A stretch of DNA of 23,552 nucleotides from Collinsella aerofaciens (lineage in GTDB: Bacteria; Actinomycetota; Coriobacteriia; Coriobacteriales; Coriobacteriaceae), in NCBI RefSeq assembly GCF_901212495.1, contig NZ_CAAKNY010000068.1, positions 67,881-91,432 on the forward strand, written 5' to 3'. Below the pieces are notes generated by a model. That model saw only the letters and a list, made by a program, of their open reading frames with translations, did not search any database and had not been told where the DNA came from. The translations under genes and the position numbers were made by a program. Of this stretch, positions 7,690 through 15,838 are shown one piece after another (the stretch's first letter is position 1; each line of letters opens with the position of its first letter).

Positions 7690-8219
7690 AGCAGTCCACG
7701 CTCCAAAAGCATCTCGGCACAAAGGTAGGAAACGTCCTCGAAGGACTTGTTGCGAATATCAAGGGTAATATCGGCTGCCTGACGATACAGCGGACGGCGA
7801 TGCTCAAACAGGCGCGCAGCATGCTCGGGAGAGCGGAAATCGGGCCGGGTATCCGAGCGGCGAATCTGGCGCAACGAGTCCTCAAAGTCGCCTTCGAGGT
7901 ACACGCAGGTACCCATATCGTGCATCAGTTCAATGTTCACCGGCGTCTCGACGATGCCGCCCCCGCACGATACCAGCAGGCTGCGCTCGCTTTGGAGCGA
8001 ACGGAGCGCCGAGGTCTCGAGTTCGCGAAAACGATCCTCGCCCTCCGTCTCAAATATCTCGGTCACGGATTTGCCGCATCGACGCACAACCAAACGATCG
8101 GTATCGATGAATCGACGCTTGAACATAGTGCCCACGTTGCGCGCCAGCGTCGACTTGCCCGCGCCCAAAAAGCCGATAAAGAAGATATGGTCGCAGCCGT
8201 GTTTGATGTGCTGAGACAT
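7686..8219 (-). CDS. aroK: Shikimate kinase
   Basis: P-loop kinase expected to convert shikimate to shikimate 3-phosphate. The 177-residue protein keeps the family motifs: Walker A GFLGAGKST at 16-24, the DTD shikimate/Mg site at 39-41, FRELE with Arg65, the GGG loop at 86-88, RP in the lid at 125-126 and the RRPLY segment at 141-145. All residues needed for shikimate binding appear present, in contrast to the degenerate AroB-like neighbour, which is coupled by an ATGA overlap. yqeG ends upstream with an eight-base gap. No other shikimate gene (aroE, aroC, aroQ, aroA) is in the window, so whether the substrate is really shikimate is open. Confidence 0.85.
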   Translation of the reverse strand: MSQHIKHGCDHIFFIGFLGAGKSTLARNVGTMFKRRFIDTDRLVVRRCGKSVTEIFETEGEDRFRELETSALRSLQSERSLLVSCGGGIVETPVNIELMHDMGTCVYLEGDFEDSLRQIRRSDTRPDFRSPEHAARLFEHRRPLYRQAADITLDIRNKSFEDVSYLCAEMLLERGLL

Positions 8220-8227
8220 GGCGAAAC

Positions 8228-8725
8228 CTATTCCTCGCAGGGAAGGTCGCGCAGGGCCCGGCGCTCAAAGATACGGAAGATCTGTGTGTACCACAGGTCC
8301 TGGGTTGCCTGCGGCTTGACCAGAATGGTGTCAACGCCGGCAAGGTTACCGCTCCACACGTCCGTGTAAAGCTGATCGCCGATCAGTACGGCCTCGTTAG
8401 CCGTGGCACCCAGGCGCTTAAGGCCCGCTTTGAGGGCAAACGGGGCGGGCTTCATGGCGTGGCTGATGGCCTCGAGCCCCAACTCGCGCGCCGATGCCAT
8501 GACCTGATCGCGATGCCAGTTATTGGACACCATACACAGCTTAAAGCCCTTGGCATGGGCGGCTTCGAGCCAAGCGGAAACCGCAGCGGGAACCCGCTCG
8601 GTATCGCGCGGCACCAGGGTGTTGTCGCGGTCGAGTAGAATGGCGCGCTTGCCGTCGGCCCACAGGGTATCGAGGTCGATGCGGTCGACTGAGGCAACAT
8701 ATCGTTTGGGGCTAAAAATCCTCAT
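8228..8725 (-). CDS. yqeG: YqeG family HAD-IIIA type phosphatase
   Basis: A 165-residue haloacid dehalogenase-fold phosphatase. HAD motifs are in order: DRDNT (Asp32, Asp34) after two hydrophobic residues, VSNN for motif II, KPAP for motif III, and IGDQLYTD for motif IV. YqeG relatives act on small phosphate esters, with phosphatidylglycerophosphate one proposed substrate in related organelle proteins; the substrate here is not known. The ATG at 8723-8725 is preceded by a GGA site; a TTG at 8737 would overlap mltG. In Bacillus yqeG stands near aroE, so its presence between mltG and aroK, where aroE lies in Mycobacterium, is notable. Confidence 0.9.
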   Translation of the reverse strand: MRIFSPKRYVASVDRIDLDTLWADGKRAILLDRDNTLVPRDTERVPAAVSAWLEAAHAKGFKLCMVSNNWHRDQVMASARELGLEAISHAMKPAPFALKAGLKRLGATANEAVLIGDQLYTDVWSGNLAGVDTILVKPQATQDLWYTQIFRIFERRALRDLPCEE

Positions 8726-8727
8726 GA

Positions 8728-10083
8728 TCAATTCCAAGACTGTTGGTGCTCTTCGTAGGTCTTCGAGAAATACTCCTTGTCCTGTGTAATGTAGAAATAC
8801 AGATCATCGGAGTCGGTCGGCTCAAGGGTGGCCTTGAGCGCCTCGAGCGACGGAGAGCAGATGGGCGTGGGCGGCAGGCCCTCGTGCTTATAGGTGTTAT
8901 ACGGGCTATCGCTCTGCAGGTCGTCGGCGGAAACCTCGCCGCCGGTGACATACATCATGGTCGCATCGCTATTGAGGTAGCGCAGGCCATCGAGCTTGCC
9001 CGCCAGACGGTTATAGAAAACCGATGCCACATGCGCGCGCTGATCGGCGTTGAGGCCCTCGCGCTCGACGATCGAGGCAAGGTTAACGATGTCATAATCG
9101 GACATCTCTACGCCATAGCGCTCCTTGATCTTGGCCTCGCAGCTGGCAAAGTTAAGCGACTTATACTCGGCCTTAAACTGGTCAAGCATGGCGCGAATCA
9201 CATCATCGGCAGACGGGTCCTTACCCAACGAATAGGTCTTGGGGAATAGGAAGCCCTCGAGCGAATCGTTTGCAGCGTCTTTAAGGAAAGCGTAATCATT
9301 CACATAATTGCTCGCCTTAGCTTGGTTAAGGAAGTCCTCCTTAGAAATGCTGTCGTACGCCTTGGCCACACGGTCGGCGACCTGGTCAACCGTCAGGCCC
9401 TCAGGGATAGTCAGCGCATCGGAGCCCGCATTGGGGCCTTCCATGAGCTGCTGAACGACCTTGGTCGCGTCCATGAGCGTGGTGAACGAATACTTACCCG
9501 GTTTAAGCGACATGTCGGCGTTGAGCTTTTTGACCGCCGCGTAATAATCCTTGGGATTATCGACGATATGGTTCTCGGAGAGAATCGAAGCGATGGTGTC
9601 ACCCGAGGCACCATCGGGAATCGTGATAGTAACTTGCTGGCCAGCAGCGACATTCGCATCCTCACCGGCAAAGAAGCCCTTGACGGCTGGCACGACAAAG
9701 AAAACGATCGCGACAAGCGCAAGCACGGCGACGACGCCACCGATCATCATAGGCACCGGGGAGCTTTTCTTTTGGGCACCACGGCGGGCGTGCGTTTTAT
9801 AGCTCGAGCGCGTAGCCGGAGCAACGCCGCGCGAGCCACGAGCATGATGTGCGTGGGAGCGTGATTGCCGGGCCTGCCCCTGCGTGCGCTGGGCAGGAGC
9901 CTGCTGCTTAAAACGAGCGCCGCCAGCGGGCTGCGAGGGACGAGTGGCGGGCTGCTGAGCAGCACGCTGAGTAGGCTGAGCCGAACGCTGCATCGGCTGC
10001 GCCGGGCGCTGGCCAGGCTGAGCAGGGCGCGGCGCGGGCTGCCGTGTACGATTCTGCTGGCGCGGATCGGAAGCACTAGGCAT
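8728..10083 (-). CDS. mltG: Endolytic transglycosylase MltG with long disordered cytoplasmic tail
   Basis: Membrane-anchored lytic transglycosylase that cleaves nascent peptidoglycan and may set glycan strand length. The 451-residue protein has a 105-residue Gln/Pro/Ala/Arg-rich N-terminal tail, a single transmembrane helix at about 111-133, then the extracellular YceG domain. The catalytic glutamate is Glu340 in NLASIVEREG, and the YNTYKHEGLPPTPI and YFSKTYEEH signatures lie further on. GAGGAGG stands six bases before the ATG, and the start overlaps the end of ruvX by eight bases. The order alaS-ruvX-mltG is widely conserved. The N-terminal tail is low in sequence complexity and basic, so it should stay on the cytoplasmic side. 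Confidence 0.94.
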   Translation of the reverse strand: MPSASDPRQQNRTRQPAPRPAQPGQRPAQPMQRSAQPTQRAAQQPATRPSQPAGGARFKQQAPAQRTQGQARQSRSHAHHARGSRGVAPATRSSYKTHARRGAQKKSSPVPMMIGGVVAVLALVAIVFFVVPAVKGFFAGEDANVAAGQQVTITIPDGASGDTIASILSENHIVDNPKDYYAAVKKLNADMSLKPGKYSFTTLMDATKVVQQLMEGPNAGSDALTIPEGLTVDQVADRVAKAYDSISKEDFLNQAKASNYVNDYAFLKDAANDSLEGFLFPKTYSLGKDPSADDVIRAMLDQFKAEYKSLNFASCEAKIKERYGVEMSDYDIVNLASIVEREGLNADQRAHVASVFYNRLAGKLDGLRYLNSDATMMYVTGGEVSADDLQSDSPYNTYKHEGLPPTPICSPSLEALKATLEPTDSDDLYFYITQDKEYFSKTYEEHQQSWN

Positions 10084-10504
10084 GCTGAACCTCCTCGTTT
10101 TTACGATCGAGCCATGTCTGCAAGAACAGGCTGGCGGCGATCATGTCAATCTTGCCCCTCATCTGCTTTTCGTTGAGTCCCTGCTCTCGCAGAATGCGCT
10201 TGGCCTCTTGCGAGGACAGACGCTCGTCCTCAAAGTCCAGCGGAAGTTCGAGCTCGTCGGCAATCTTTTGGGCCACGGCGGCGACGCGCTCGGCCTGGGG
10301 GCCGGGCTCACCGGCCATGGTCAAGGGACGTCCGCTTACCAGGATATCGGGCTCATAGTCCTCGACTAGGTAACGGAACGTCTTGGCCATACCGGTGACC
10401 TCGGCAGCCGGCAGCACCTTGACGGGCATCGCCATCTTGCCATCACGGCTCGAGACGGCAATGCCAATCCTGGTCTCCCCTATGTCCAGTGCAAGCGCGA
10501 CCAC
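10076..10504 (-). CDS. ruvX: Holliday junction resolvase-like protein RuvX (YqgF)
   Basis: RNase H-fold protein of the YqgF family, linked to 16S rRNA precursor processing and to Holliday-junction resolution. The 142 residues contain the three acidic motifs: LALDIGETRIGIAVS at 4-18, DERLSSQEA in the middle and DMIAASLFLQTWLD near the end. The start is GTG (10502-10504), with AGG eight bases upstream. It begins 17 bases after alaS and overlaps mltG by eight bases. Confidence 0.92.
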   Translation of the reverse strand: MVALALDIGETRIGIAVSSRDGKMAMPVKVLPAAEVTGMAKTFRYLVEDYEPDILVSGRPLTMAGEPGPQAERVAAVAQKIADELELPLDFEDERLSSQEAKRILREQGLNEKQMRGKIDMIAASLFLQTWLDRKNEEVQHA

Positions 10505-10521
10505 AGCGACAACCTAGGTTC

Positions 10522-13179
10522 TTAGGCGCCAAGCGCGGTCTTGGCGGCCGCGAGGGCATCAGCGATACCGGCAGCATTCTTGCCACCGGCCTGGGCCATG
10601 TTGGGACGGCCGCCACCGCGACCGTCGACCAGGCCCGCGATCTGCTTGATCACGTTGCCGGCGTGGAAACCGGCCTTCACGGCGTCATCGGAGCCGGCGG
10701 CAAGCAGGGCCGGGGTGCCCTTCTCGGTCACGCTGGCGACGACGCAGGCGACAGGGCCGGCGACCTTCTGGTGCACGGTATCCCACACGTTGCGCAGGTC
10801 GGCAGCCTCGAGGCCCTGAAGCTCGGCAACAACGAGCTTATAGCCATTCAGCTCGACAGCACCGTCGATGGCGCTGGAAATGGCATCGGAGGAGCCACCG
10901 GTCAGCGCCTTCTTGAGCTTGCTGGACGTCTCGCGCAGCTCGGCCTGCAGGTTCTCCACGCGGGCGGGAACCTCTTCGACGCGGCACTTGAGTGCAGCGG
11001 CAGCGGCGCCGACGAGCGCCAGACGGTCGGCCATGTAGTCGAGGGCACCCTTAGAGGTCACGGCCTCGATACGGCGGACGTTGGAGCCCGTAGAGGACTC
11101 GGAAATGATCTTGAACAGACCGATCTCGGCGGTGTTGGCGGCATGGGTGCCACCGCAGAGCTCGCGGGAGAACGGCTGGTCCTCGGCGCCCACCGAGACG
11201 ACGCGAACGACGTCGCCATACTTCTCGCCAAACAGGGCGACAGCGCCGGCAGCCTTGGCCTCGTCGATGCCCATGACGCGGGTCACGACCGGCTTGGAAG
11301 CGAAGATCTGCTGGTTGACCAAATCCTCGACAGCCTTGAGCTGCTCGGAGGACAGGGCCTCGAAGTGCGTGAAGTCAAAGCGCAGGTGCTCGGGCGCCAC
11401 GAGCGAGCCGGCCTGGGAGACATGCTCACCTAGGACCTGCTTAAGCGCGGCGTCGAGCAGGTGGGTGGCGGTGTGGTTGCGGCGCAGGAAACCACGGCGC
11501 TCGGCGTCGAGTGCCGCGGTCACGGTAGCACCGACGGTCAGCGTGCCCTCGGCAACGTGAGCGACGTGGGCATACAGGCCGTTGTGGTTCTTGGTGTCGG
11601 CAACAGTCAGCGCGACGCCTTCGGCGACAAGCTTGCCGGCATCGCCCTGCTGGCCACCCATCTCGGCGTAGAACGGCGTGCGGTCGAGCACGACCTCGAC
11701 GTCCTCGCCGGCGTCAACGGACTCGACGGACTCGCCGTTGCGAACGAGGGCGACAACCTTGGCGCCCTCGATAACGTCGTTGTCATAGCCGTCGAACTCC
11801 GTCGCGGCGACCTTGTCCGAAAGCTCGACCCAAACGTCGTTGAAGCTGCCCCAGGCATCGCCCTTGGCGTTGGCGCGGGCGCGGGCCTTCTGGTCCTCCA
11901 TGCAGGCGGTGAAGCCGTCCATATCGACGTCGTGACCGGCAGCGCCGGCGATCTCGACGGTCAGATCGATAGGGAAACCGAAGGTGTCGTGCAGCTTAAA
12001 GGCAACGTCGCCCGAAAGCACAGCGCCGTCGGCGAGCGCGTCCAGGGCCTCGTCCAGGTAAACGCGGCCGTTGTCGAGCGTCGTGGAGAAACGCTCCTCC
12101 TCGGAGGCGACGATACCCTTAACGAGCGCGACGTTCTTGAGCAGCTCGGGATAGGCCTCGCCCATCTGGGCGTTGACCTCGTCGATAAACTTGGTCAAGA
12201 AGGCGCCCTCGATGCCCAGCAGGCGGCCGTGGAACACGGCACGACGGAGCAGACGACGCAAAACGTACTCGCGACCCTCGTTACCGGGCAGGATGCCGTC
12301 CGAGATCATAAAGTCGACGGCACGGGAGTGATCGGCGATGATGCGCAGGGAGCGGCTGGCGCCGGAGTAATCGTCGGCGTCATAGGTCTTGCCGCTGATC
12401 TCCTCACCGAGCTTGATGAGGTGCTGCATCAGATCGCCGTCGTAGTTAGCGGTCTTGTGCTGCATGATGGCGGCCATGCGCTCCAGGCCCATGCCCGTAT
12501 CGAGGTTGCGGTGCGGCAGCTCCGGCATGGAGCCGTCCTCCTGGCGGTCATACTGAGTAAACACGAGGTTCCAGAACTCAAGGAAGCGGTCGCAGTCGCA
12601 GCCGGGCTTGCAGTCGGGGCTGCCGCAACCGACCTCCTCGCCCATGTCAAAGTAGATCTCGGAGCACGGACCGCAGGGACCGGTGGGGCCAGCGGCCCAG
12701 AAGTTATCGTCCTCGCCCAGACGCGAGATGTGATCCTCGGCAACGCCCAGGGAGCGCCACACGTCGTGGGTCTCGTCGTCCTCGGTAAAGACGGTGAAGT
12801 ACAGGCGGTCGAGCGGCAGCTTGAACTCCTTGGTGATGAGCTCAAAGGCCCAAGTGCAGGCCTGCTGCTTGGAGACGCCGCCAAAGGAGAAGTCGCCGAG
12901 CATCTCAAAGAAGGACAGATGACGGCCGTCCTCGCCGATGCAGTCGATGTCGTTGGTGCGAACGCACTTCTGACAGGAGATCGCGCCGATCTCCTTCATG
13001 GTCTTCTTACCCTGGTAGTACTCCTTAAACTGGTTCATGCCGGCGTTGGCGAGCAGCAGCGAAGGATCGTCGGGAACGAGGGACGAAGAAGGATAGAGCT
13101 TAAGACCGCGCTCCTCAAAGAAGTTGAGAAACTTAGAGCGAATCTCGGCCGTAGTCATTGACGGGTAGTCAGCACTCAT
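10522..13179 (-). CDS. alaS: Alanine-tRNA ligase
   Basis: Class II aminoacyl-tRNA synthetase charging tRNA-Ala. The 885-residue protein has the catalytic domain with NAGMNQFK (about 45-52) and RNLDTGMGLERM (about 224-235), a Cys-rich insert around 185-196, the editing domain with HTATH at 569-573 and CGGTH at 675-679, and the C-terminal C-Ala domain with GRGGGRPNMAQAGG at about 853-866. Full length compared with E. coli (876). The ATG at 13177-13179 has GGAG nine bases upstream; an in-frame start at 13269 would lie inside the terminator, and the ATG at 13158 lacks a ribosome-binding site. Heads the alaS-ruvX-mltG-yqeG-aroK-aroB run. Confidence 0.97.
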   Translation of the reverse strand: MSADYPSMTTAEIRSKFLNFFEERGLKLYPSSSLVPDDPSLLLANAGMNQFKEYYQGKKTMKEIGAISCQKCVRTNDIDCIGEDGRHLSFFEMLGDFSFGGVSKQQACTWAFELITKEFKLPLDRLYFTVFTEDDETHDVWRSLGVAEDHISRLGEDDNFWAAGPTGPCGPCSEIYFDMGEEVGCGSPDCKPGCDCDRFLEFWNLVFTQYDRQEDGSMPELPHRNLDTGMGLERMAAIMQHKTANYDGDLMQHLIKLGEEISGKTYDADDYSGASRSLRIIADHSRAVDFMISDGILPGNEGREYVLRRLLRRAVFHGRLLGIEGAFLTKFIDEVNAQMGEAYPELLKNVALVKGIVASEEERFSTTLDNGRVYLDEALDALADGAVLSGDVAFKLHDTFGFPIDLTVEIAGAAGHDVDMDGFTACMEDQKARARANAKGDAWGSFNDVWVELSDKVAATEFDGYDNDVIEGAKVVALVRNGESVESVDAGEDVEVVLDRTPFYAEMGGQQGDAGKLVAEGVALTVADTKNHNGLYAHVAHVAEGTLTVGATVTAALDAERRGFLRRNHTATHLLDAALKQVLGEHVSQAGSLVAPEHLRFDFTHFEALSSEQLKAVEDLVNQQIFASKPVVTRVMGIDEAKAAGAVALFGEKYGDVVRVVSVGAEDQPFSRELCGGTHAANTAEIGLFKIISESSTGSNVRRIEAVTSKGALDYMADRLALVGAAAAALKCRVEEVPARVENLQAELRETSSKLKKALTGGSSDAISSAIDGAVELNGYKLVVAELQGLEAADLRNVWDTVHQKVAGPVACVVASVTEKGTPALLAAGSDDAVKAGFHAGNVIKQIAGLVDGRGGGRPNMAQAGGKNAAGIADALAAAKTALGA

Positions 13180-13225
13180 AGAGGGAATCTCCTCGGTTTC
13201 ACATCGAAACAGTTCAAACGTAACG

Positions 13226-13254
13226 ATATTACCATCCCACCGCGCCTGTGCAAA
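13226..13254 (-). promoter_or_regulatory. Candidate alaS promoter
   Basis: TAATAT (-10) at 13226-13231 and TTTGCA (-35) at 13249-13254, spaced 17 bases, on the minus strand about 47 bases before alaS. Each hexamer matches consensus at four of six positions; the -35 overlaps the T-run of the terminator just upstream. Confidence 0.4.
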
Positions 13255-13281
13255 AAAGAGGGCCGCCAAACAGCGACCCTC
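13252..13281 (-). terminator. Rho-independent terminator upstream of alaS
   Basis: A 9-bp stem with one G-U pair (13258-13266 with 13273-13281, six-base loop) is followed on the minus strand by TTTTTT. It should stop transcripts arriving from the AI-2E gene before alaS. No T-box sequence accompanies it. Confidence 0.7.
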
Positions 13282-13299
13282 CAGCGAAAGTGCATGTTA

Positions 13300-13349
13300 T
13301 TTAGGACTAAACAATCCTTTGAAAAAATTGTTTTTAGTAAAATACTAAA
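13300..13349 (+). promoter_or_regulatory. Promoter and paired operator-like palindromes of the small membrane gene
   Basis: TTGAAA (13319-13324) and TACTAA (13343-13348), 18 bases apart, form a plausible plus-strand promoter. Two palindromes built from the same half-sites flank it: TTTAG-ga-CTAAA at 13300-13311, just upstream of the -35, and TTTAGTA-aaa-TACTAAA at 13333-13349, covering the -10. This layout suggests a repressor binding both sites; the regulator is unknown. Confidence 0.5.
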
Positions 13350-13375
13350 TAAGAATCATCCGGAAGGAGCGACCG

Positions 13376-13615
13376 ATGAATGCCAAACGATTTGTCCTGA
13401 ACACACTTCTGGTAGTAGCACTTTTAGCACTCTTGGCCTTCTCCCACTGGTATTCAAACCAACCAGCATTTGGCTACGTATTATATGCAGTAATGTCCGG
13501 CGATAAGGCCTGTTGCCCTCTACGCGCAATTGACGTTCTCTATTTCTATGTAGCCGGCCCCTTATCAATCGCTTTGCTCGTGTTTCTTGTCTTTTACAAC
13601 ATCAAAAAACGCTAA
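13376..13615 (+). CDS. Small two-helix membrane protein, function unknown
   Basis: A 79-residue protein, the only plus-strand gene in the window. I do not recognise the family. Two hydrophobic helices are clear, about 6-23 and 55-75, with basic residues at both ends (MNAKR and KKR), so both termini should face the cytoplasm and the 30-residue loop, with a Cys-Cys pair at 46-47, should be outside. Coding is supported by a strong AAGGAG six bases before the ATG, a plausible promoter, and a hairpin just after the stop. Its codons are distinctly AT-richer than the neighbouring genes (TTT, TTA, ATT, TAT, AAA used freely), suggesting different history or lower expression. It is divergent from alaS and convergent with the AI-2E gene. 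Confidence 0.7.
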   Translation: MNAKRFVLNTLLVVALLALLAFSHWYSNQPAFGYVLYAVMSGDKACCPLRAIDVLYFYVAGPLSIALLVFLVFYNIKKR

Positions 13616-13616
13616 C

Positions 13617-13638
13617 AGGGCCTATTCTAATAGGGCCT
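13617..13638. terminator. Hairpin between convergent genes
   Basis: A 9-bp inverted repeat with one G-G mismatch (13617-13625 with 13630-13638) fills the 24-base gap between the small-gene stop and the AI-2E gene stop. On the minus strand a TTTTTT run follows after eight bases; on the plus strand there is none, so it is at best a weak two-way terminator. Confidence 0.4.
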
Positions 13639-13639
13639 C

Positions 13640-15049
13640 TTAGGAATCCGAATCATCCATGGAGCCGTCGATGCCGGTTTTGGTGTCATCGTCCATATTG
13701 GAATCGTCGTCCTTGGCGAAGGGGTTCTTGAAGAAACCAGTCGCGTCGGGCTGAAGGCCCGAGAGCTTGATCCAGGAATTATCGAGCTCGGGTTTGGGCA
13801 TGGCCTTGGCCTCAGGCGCGGTCTCATTGCCGATGAGCTCGGACTCATAGATGAACGTGTCATCGCCAAGCGCGTCATAGGCGGCAACCGGGTTACCCTC
13901 GGCATCGCGATACGGCGTACCCTTAAACACGGCACCTTCGTAGGCCACGAGCTGGCGGCCGGTCTCGTTTTCGAAGTAGTACACGAAGATACCCTTGAGG
14001 GCCGCGCACAGCGGGATGGCGATAACCATGCCGATGGGGCCCATAAGCGCCGAGCCAATAACAAGGGCCGTGAGGCTCATGATGGGATGCACCTGCACCG
14101 AGCTCTGCATGACCTTAGGCGAAATGACGTTATCGGTGACATTTTGTGCCACCATGGTCACAACCAAGGTCCACAACGCCAGCATCGGGCTAAACATAAA
14201 CCCGAGCACCGTGGCAATCGCCGCGCTCACCCAGGGACCGACAACCGGGACCAAGTGCATGATGCCGGTAAAGATGGCCATGAGCGCCGCATACGGATGC
14301 CCGATGATCGTAAAGCCGATAAAGGCAAGGATGCCACCGCAGATGGACGTCACGACCATGCCACGCATGTAACCGCCGACCGAGCGCGAAAGAATCGCGA
14401 CCATAAAGCGGTACGAGGTTTCCTTTTCCTGACCAATGATGGTGCAGACCTCGTGGTGCATACGGGGATAATCGCAGGCAAGCCAATAGGCAAGCACCAG
14501 ACCCAAAAAAATCACGAACAGCTGTGAGGCCGTGTTGGTGATAAGCGGGAACACGCCGCGGCCGAGCTCGGCGGCAATCTGTGAGACATATTTGGACGCC
14601 ACCGTAACGAGCGAAGAAAGGTTATCGTCCAGGTACTCCTTGACCGGCGTGTTGTTGAGCGTCTTGGCGCGCGAGATCATCTCATTAAGGTCGCCACCCG
14701 CAACACGTAGCTGCTCAGGCAAGCGGCTCAGGACTTCCATGATCTGGCCAAAGAGAATCGGCGACAGGATACAGACGACACCGACGAGCACGGCTACGAC
14801 TACAATGAGCGCGATGAGTGAGCCGATGCCACGGCCCACCCCATGATGCTCGAGCCAGTTGGTGATCGGTGACATCACAAAGGCAATAATGGAGCCGACG
14901 GCCAAAAACTCAATAACCGGCGCCAGAATCCCCATGAGGTTAAAGATGACGGCAGCGATCACGATGCAGCCGACGACGGCCCAAATGCGCAGCGTCAGAA
15001 TGCGGGTGTCGCGCAGCACGCGATCGGTTTGTTGGGGGTGTTCACTCAT
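13640..15049 (-). CDS. AI-2E family transporter (PF01594-type membrane protein)
   Basis: A 469-residue polytopic membrane protein of the AI-2E/PerM family, whose members export or exchange small molecules; only some have been tied to autoinducer-2, and the substrate cannot be predicted. Paired hydrophobic helices lie at about 22-45 and 47-63, another at 75-98, then the family soluble segment and the C-terminal helix group including the TSICGGILAFIGFTIIGHPYA region and the GPIGMVIAIPLCAALKGIFVYYF segment. A roughly 95-residue acidic cytoplasmic tail follows, longer than in most relatives. The ATG gives an ATGA overlap with the sigma factor gene, so it is translationally coupled to it. In Bacillus a gene of this family (yrrI) also neighbours alaS. 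Confidence 0.88.
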   Translation of the reverse strand: MSEHPQQTDRVLRDTRILTLRIWAVVGCIVIAAVIFNLMGILAPVIEFLAVGSIIAFVMSPITNWLEHHGVGRGIGSLIALIVVVAVLVGVVCILSPILFGQIMEVLSRLPEQLRVAGGDLNEMISRAKTLNNTPVKEYLDDNLSSLVTVASKYVSQIAAELGRGVFPLITNTASQLFVIFLGLVLAYWLACDYPRMHHEVCTIIGQEKETSYRFMVAILSRSVGGYMRGMVVTSICGGILAFIGFTIIGHPYAALMAIFTGIMHLVPVVGPWVSAAIATVLGFMFSPMLALWTLVVTMVAQNVTDNVISPKVMQSSVQVHPIMSLTALVIGSALMGPIGMVIAIPLCAALKGIFVYYFENETGRQLVAYEGAVFKGTPYRDAEGNPVAAYDALGDDTFIYESELIGNETAPEAKAMPKPELDNSWIKLSGLQPDATGFFKNPFAKDDDSNMDDDTKTGIDGSMDDSDS

Positions 15050-15837
15050 GAACGAACCATTACTCCGTCGGGGTCAATCTTGTCCTGAATCTTCTTAAGC
15101 GTGCGGCGCAGCAGGCGCGAGACCTGCACCTGGGAGATGCCCAGCTTCTTGGCGATCTCGATCTGGGTCATGCCCTTCACAAAGCGCAGCTCGATCACCT
15201 CGCGCTCGCGCGGCGAGAAATCGCGAATGGCCTCCTCAATCACCAGACGGTCATCGGTAAAGTCGAGCTCGTTGTCGTCGTCGGCGTAGCGATCGAGAAT
15301 CGAAGGCGCATCGTCGGAATCGGACGCACCGGGAGCCTCGATGGGTACCGAGGTGTAGGCCGAGGACGATTCCATGGCTTCGAGCACCTCGTCGACGGTC
15401 ACGTCCAGGTATTCGGCGATTTCCTCAACCTTAGGAGAACGCTGTAGCTCGTTGGTGAGCTTGTCGGTGGCCTGGTTGACCTTGGCCGAGAGCTCCTGCA
15501 GGCGACGCGGCACGCGCACGCTCCAGCCCTTGTCGCGGAAGTGGCGCTTAATCTCACCCAGAATAGTAGGTGTGGCGAACGTGGTGAACTCGAGCCCGCG
15601 CTCAGGGTCAAAGCGGTCAATAGCCTTGAGCAAGCCCAGATAGCCGACCTGCAAAAGGTCATCGAGCGGCTCACCGCGGTTCTTAAATTTGTTGGCAAGA
15701 AACCTTACCAGGTTCATGTGGGACATGACGAGTTGCTCGCGGGCATCCGGATCACCGGTCTCCTTATAACGACGAAACAGCTCGCGGGTTTTCTCCTTGT
15801 CCCAAGCGGTCTTACCGCTCCGGGAACGTTCGGTCAT
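15046..15837 (-). CDS. RNA polymerase sigma factor of the SigB/SigF/SigG type
   Basis: A 263-residue group 3 sigma factor. Region 2 covers about 35-110, with the core-binding and -10-recognition segment DDLLQVGYLGLLKAIDRFD followed by FTTFATPTILGEIKRHFRDK; region 3 is about 115-165; region 4 is about 205-252, with a clear helix-turn-helix (MTQIEIAKKLGISQVQVSRLL). The family directs general stress or sporulation regulons and is normally held by an RsbW/SpoIIAB-type anti-sigma factor, whose likely equivalent is the gene one base upstream. An acidic linker at about 170-197 separates regions 3 and 4. No sporulation genes are nearby, so a stress or envelope role is more likely than sporulation. 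Confidence 0.93.
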   Translation of the reverse strand: MTERSRSGKTAWDKEKTRELFRRYKETGDPDAREQLVMSHMNLVRFLANKFKNRGEPLDDLLQVGYLGLLKAIDRFDPERGLEFTTFATPTILGEIKRHFRDKGWSVRVPRRLQELSAKVNQATDKLTNELQRSPKVEEIAEYLDVTVDEVLEAMESSSAYTSVPIEAPGASDSDDAPSILDRYADDDNELDFTDDRLVIEEAIRDFSPREREVIELRFVKGMTQIEIAKKLGISQVQVSRLLRRTLKKIQDKIDPDGVMVRS

Positions 15838-15838
15838 A

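Noticed and set aside
11461..13161. 566-codon plus-strand open frame opposite alaS
   Set aside because: Its Val/Gly/Ala/Asp-rich composition is the mirror of alaS codons; no family pattern.
13180..13300. T-box riboswitch upstream of alaS
   Set aside because: Only a plain terminator is present; no conserved T-box antiterminator sequence or specifier stem.
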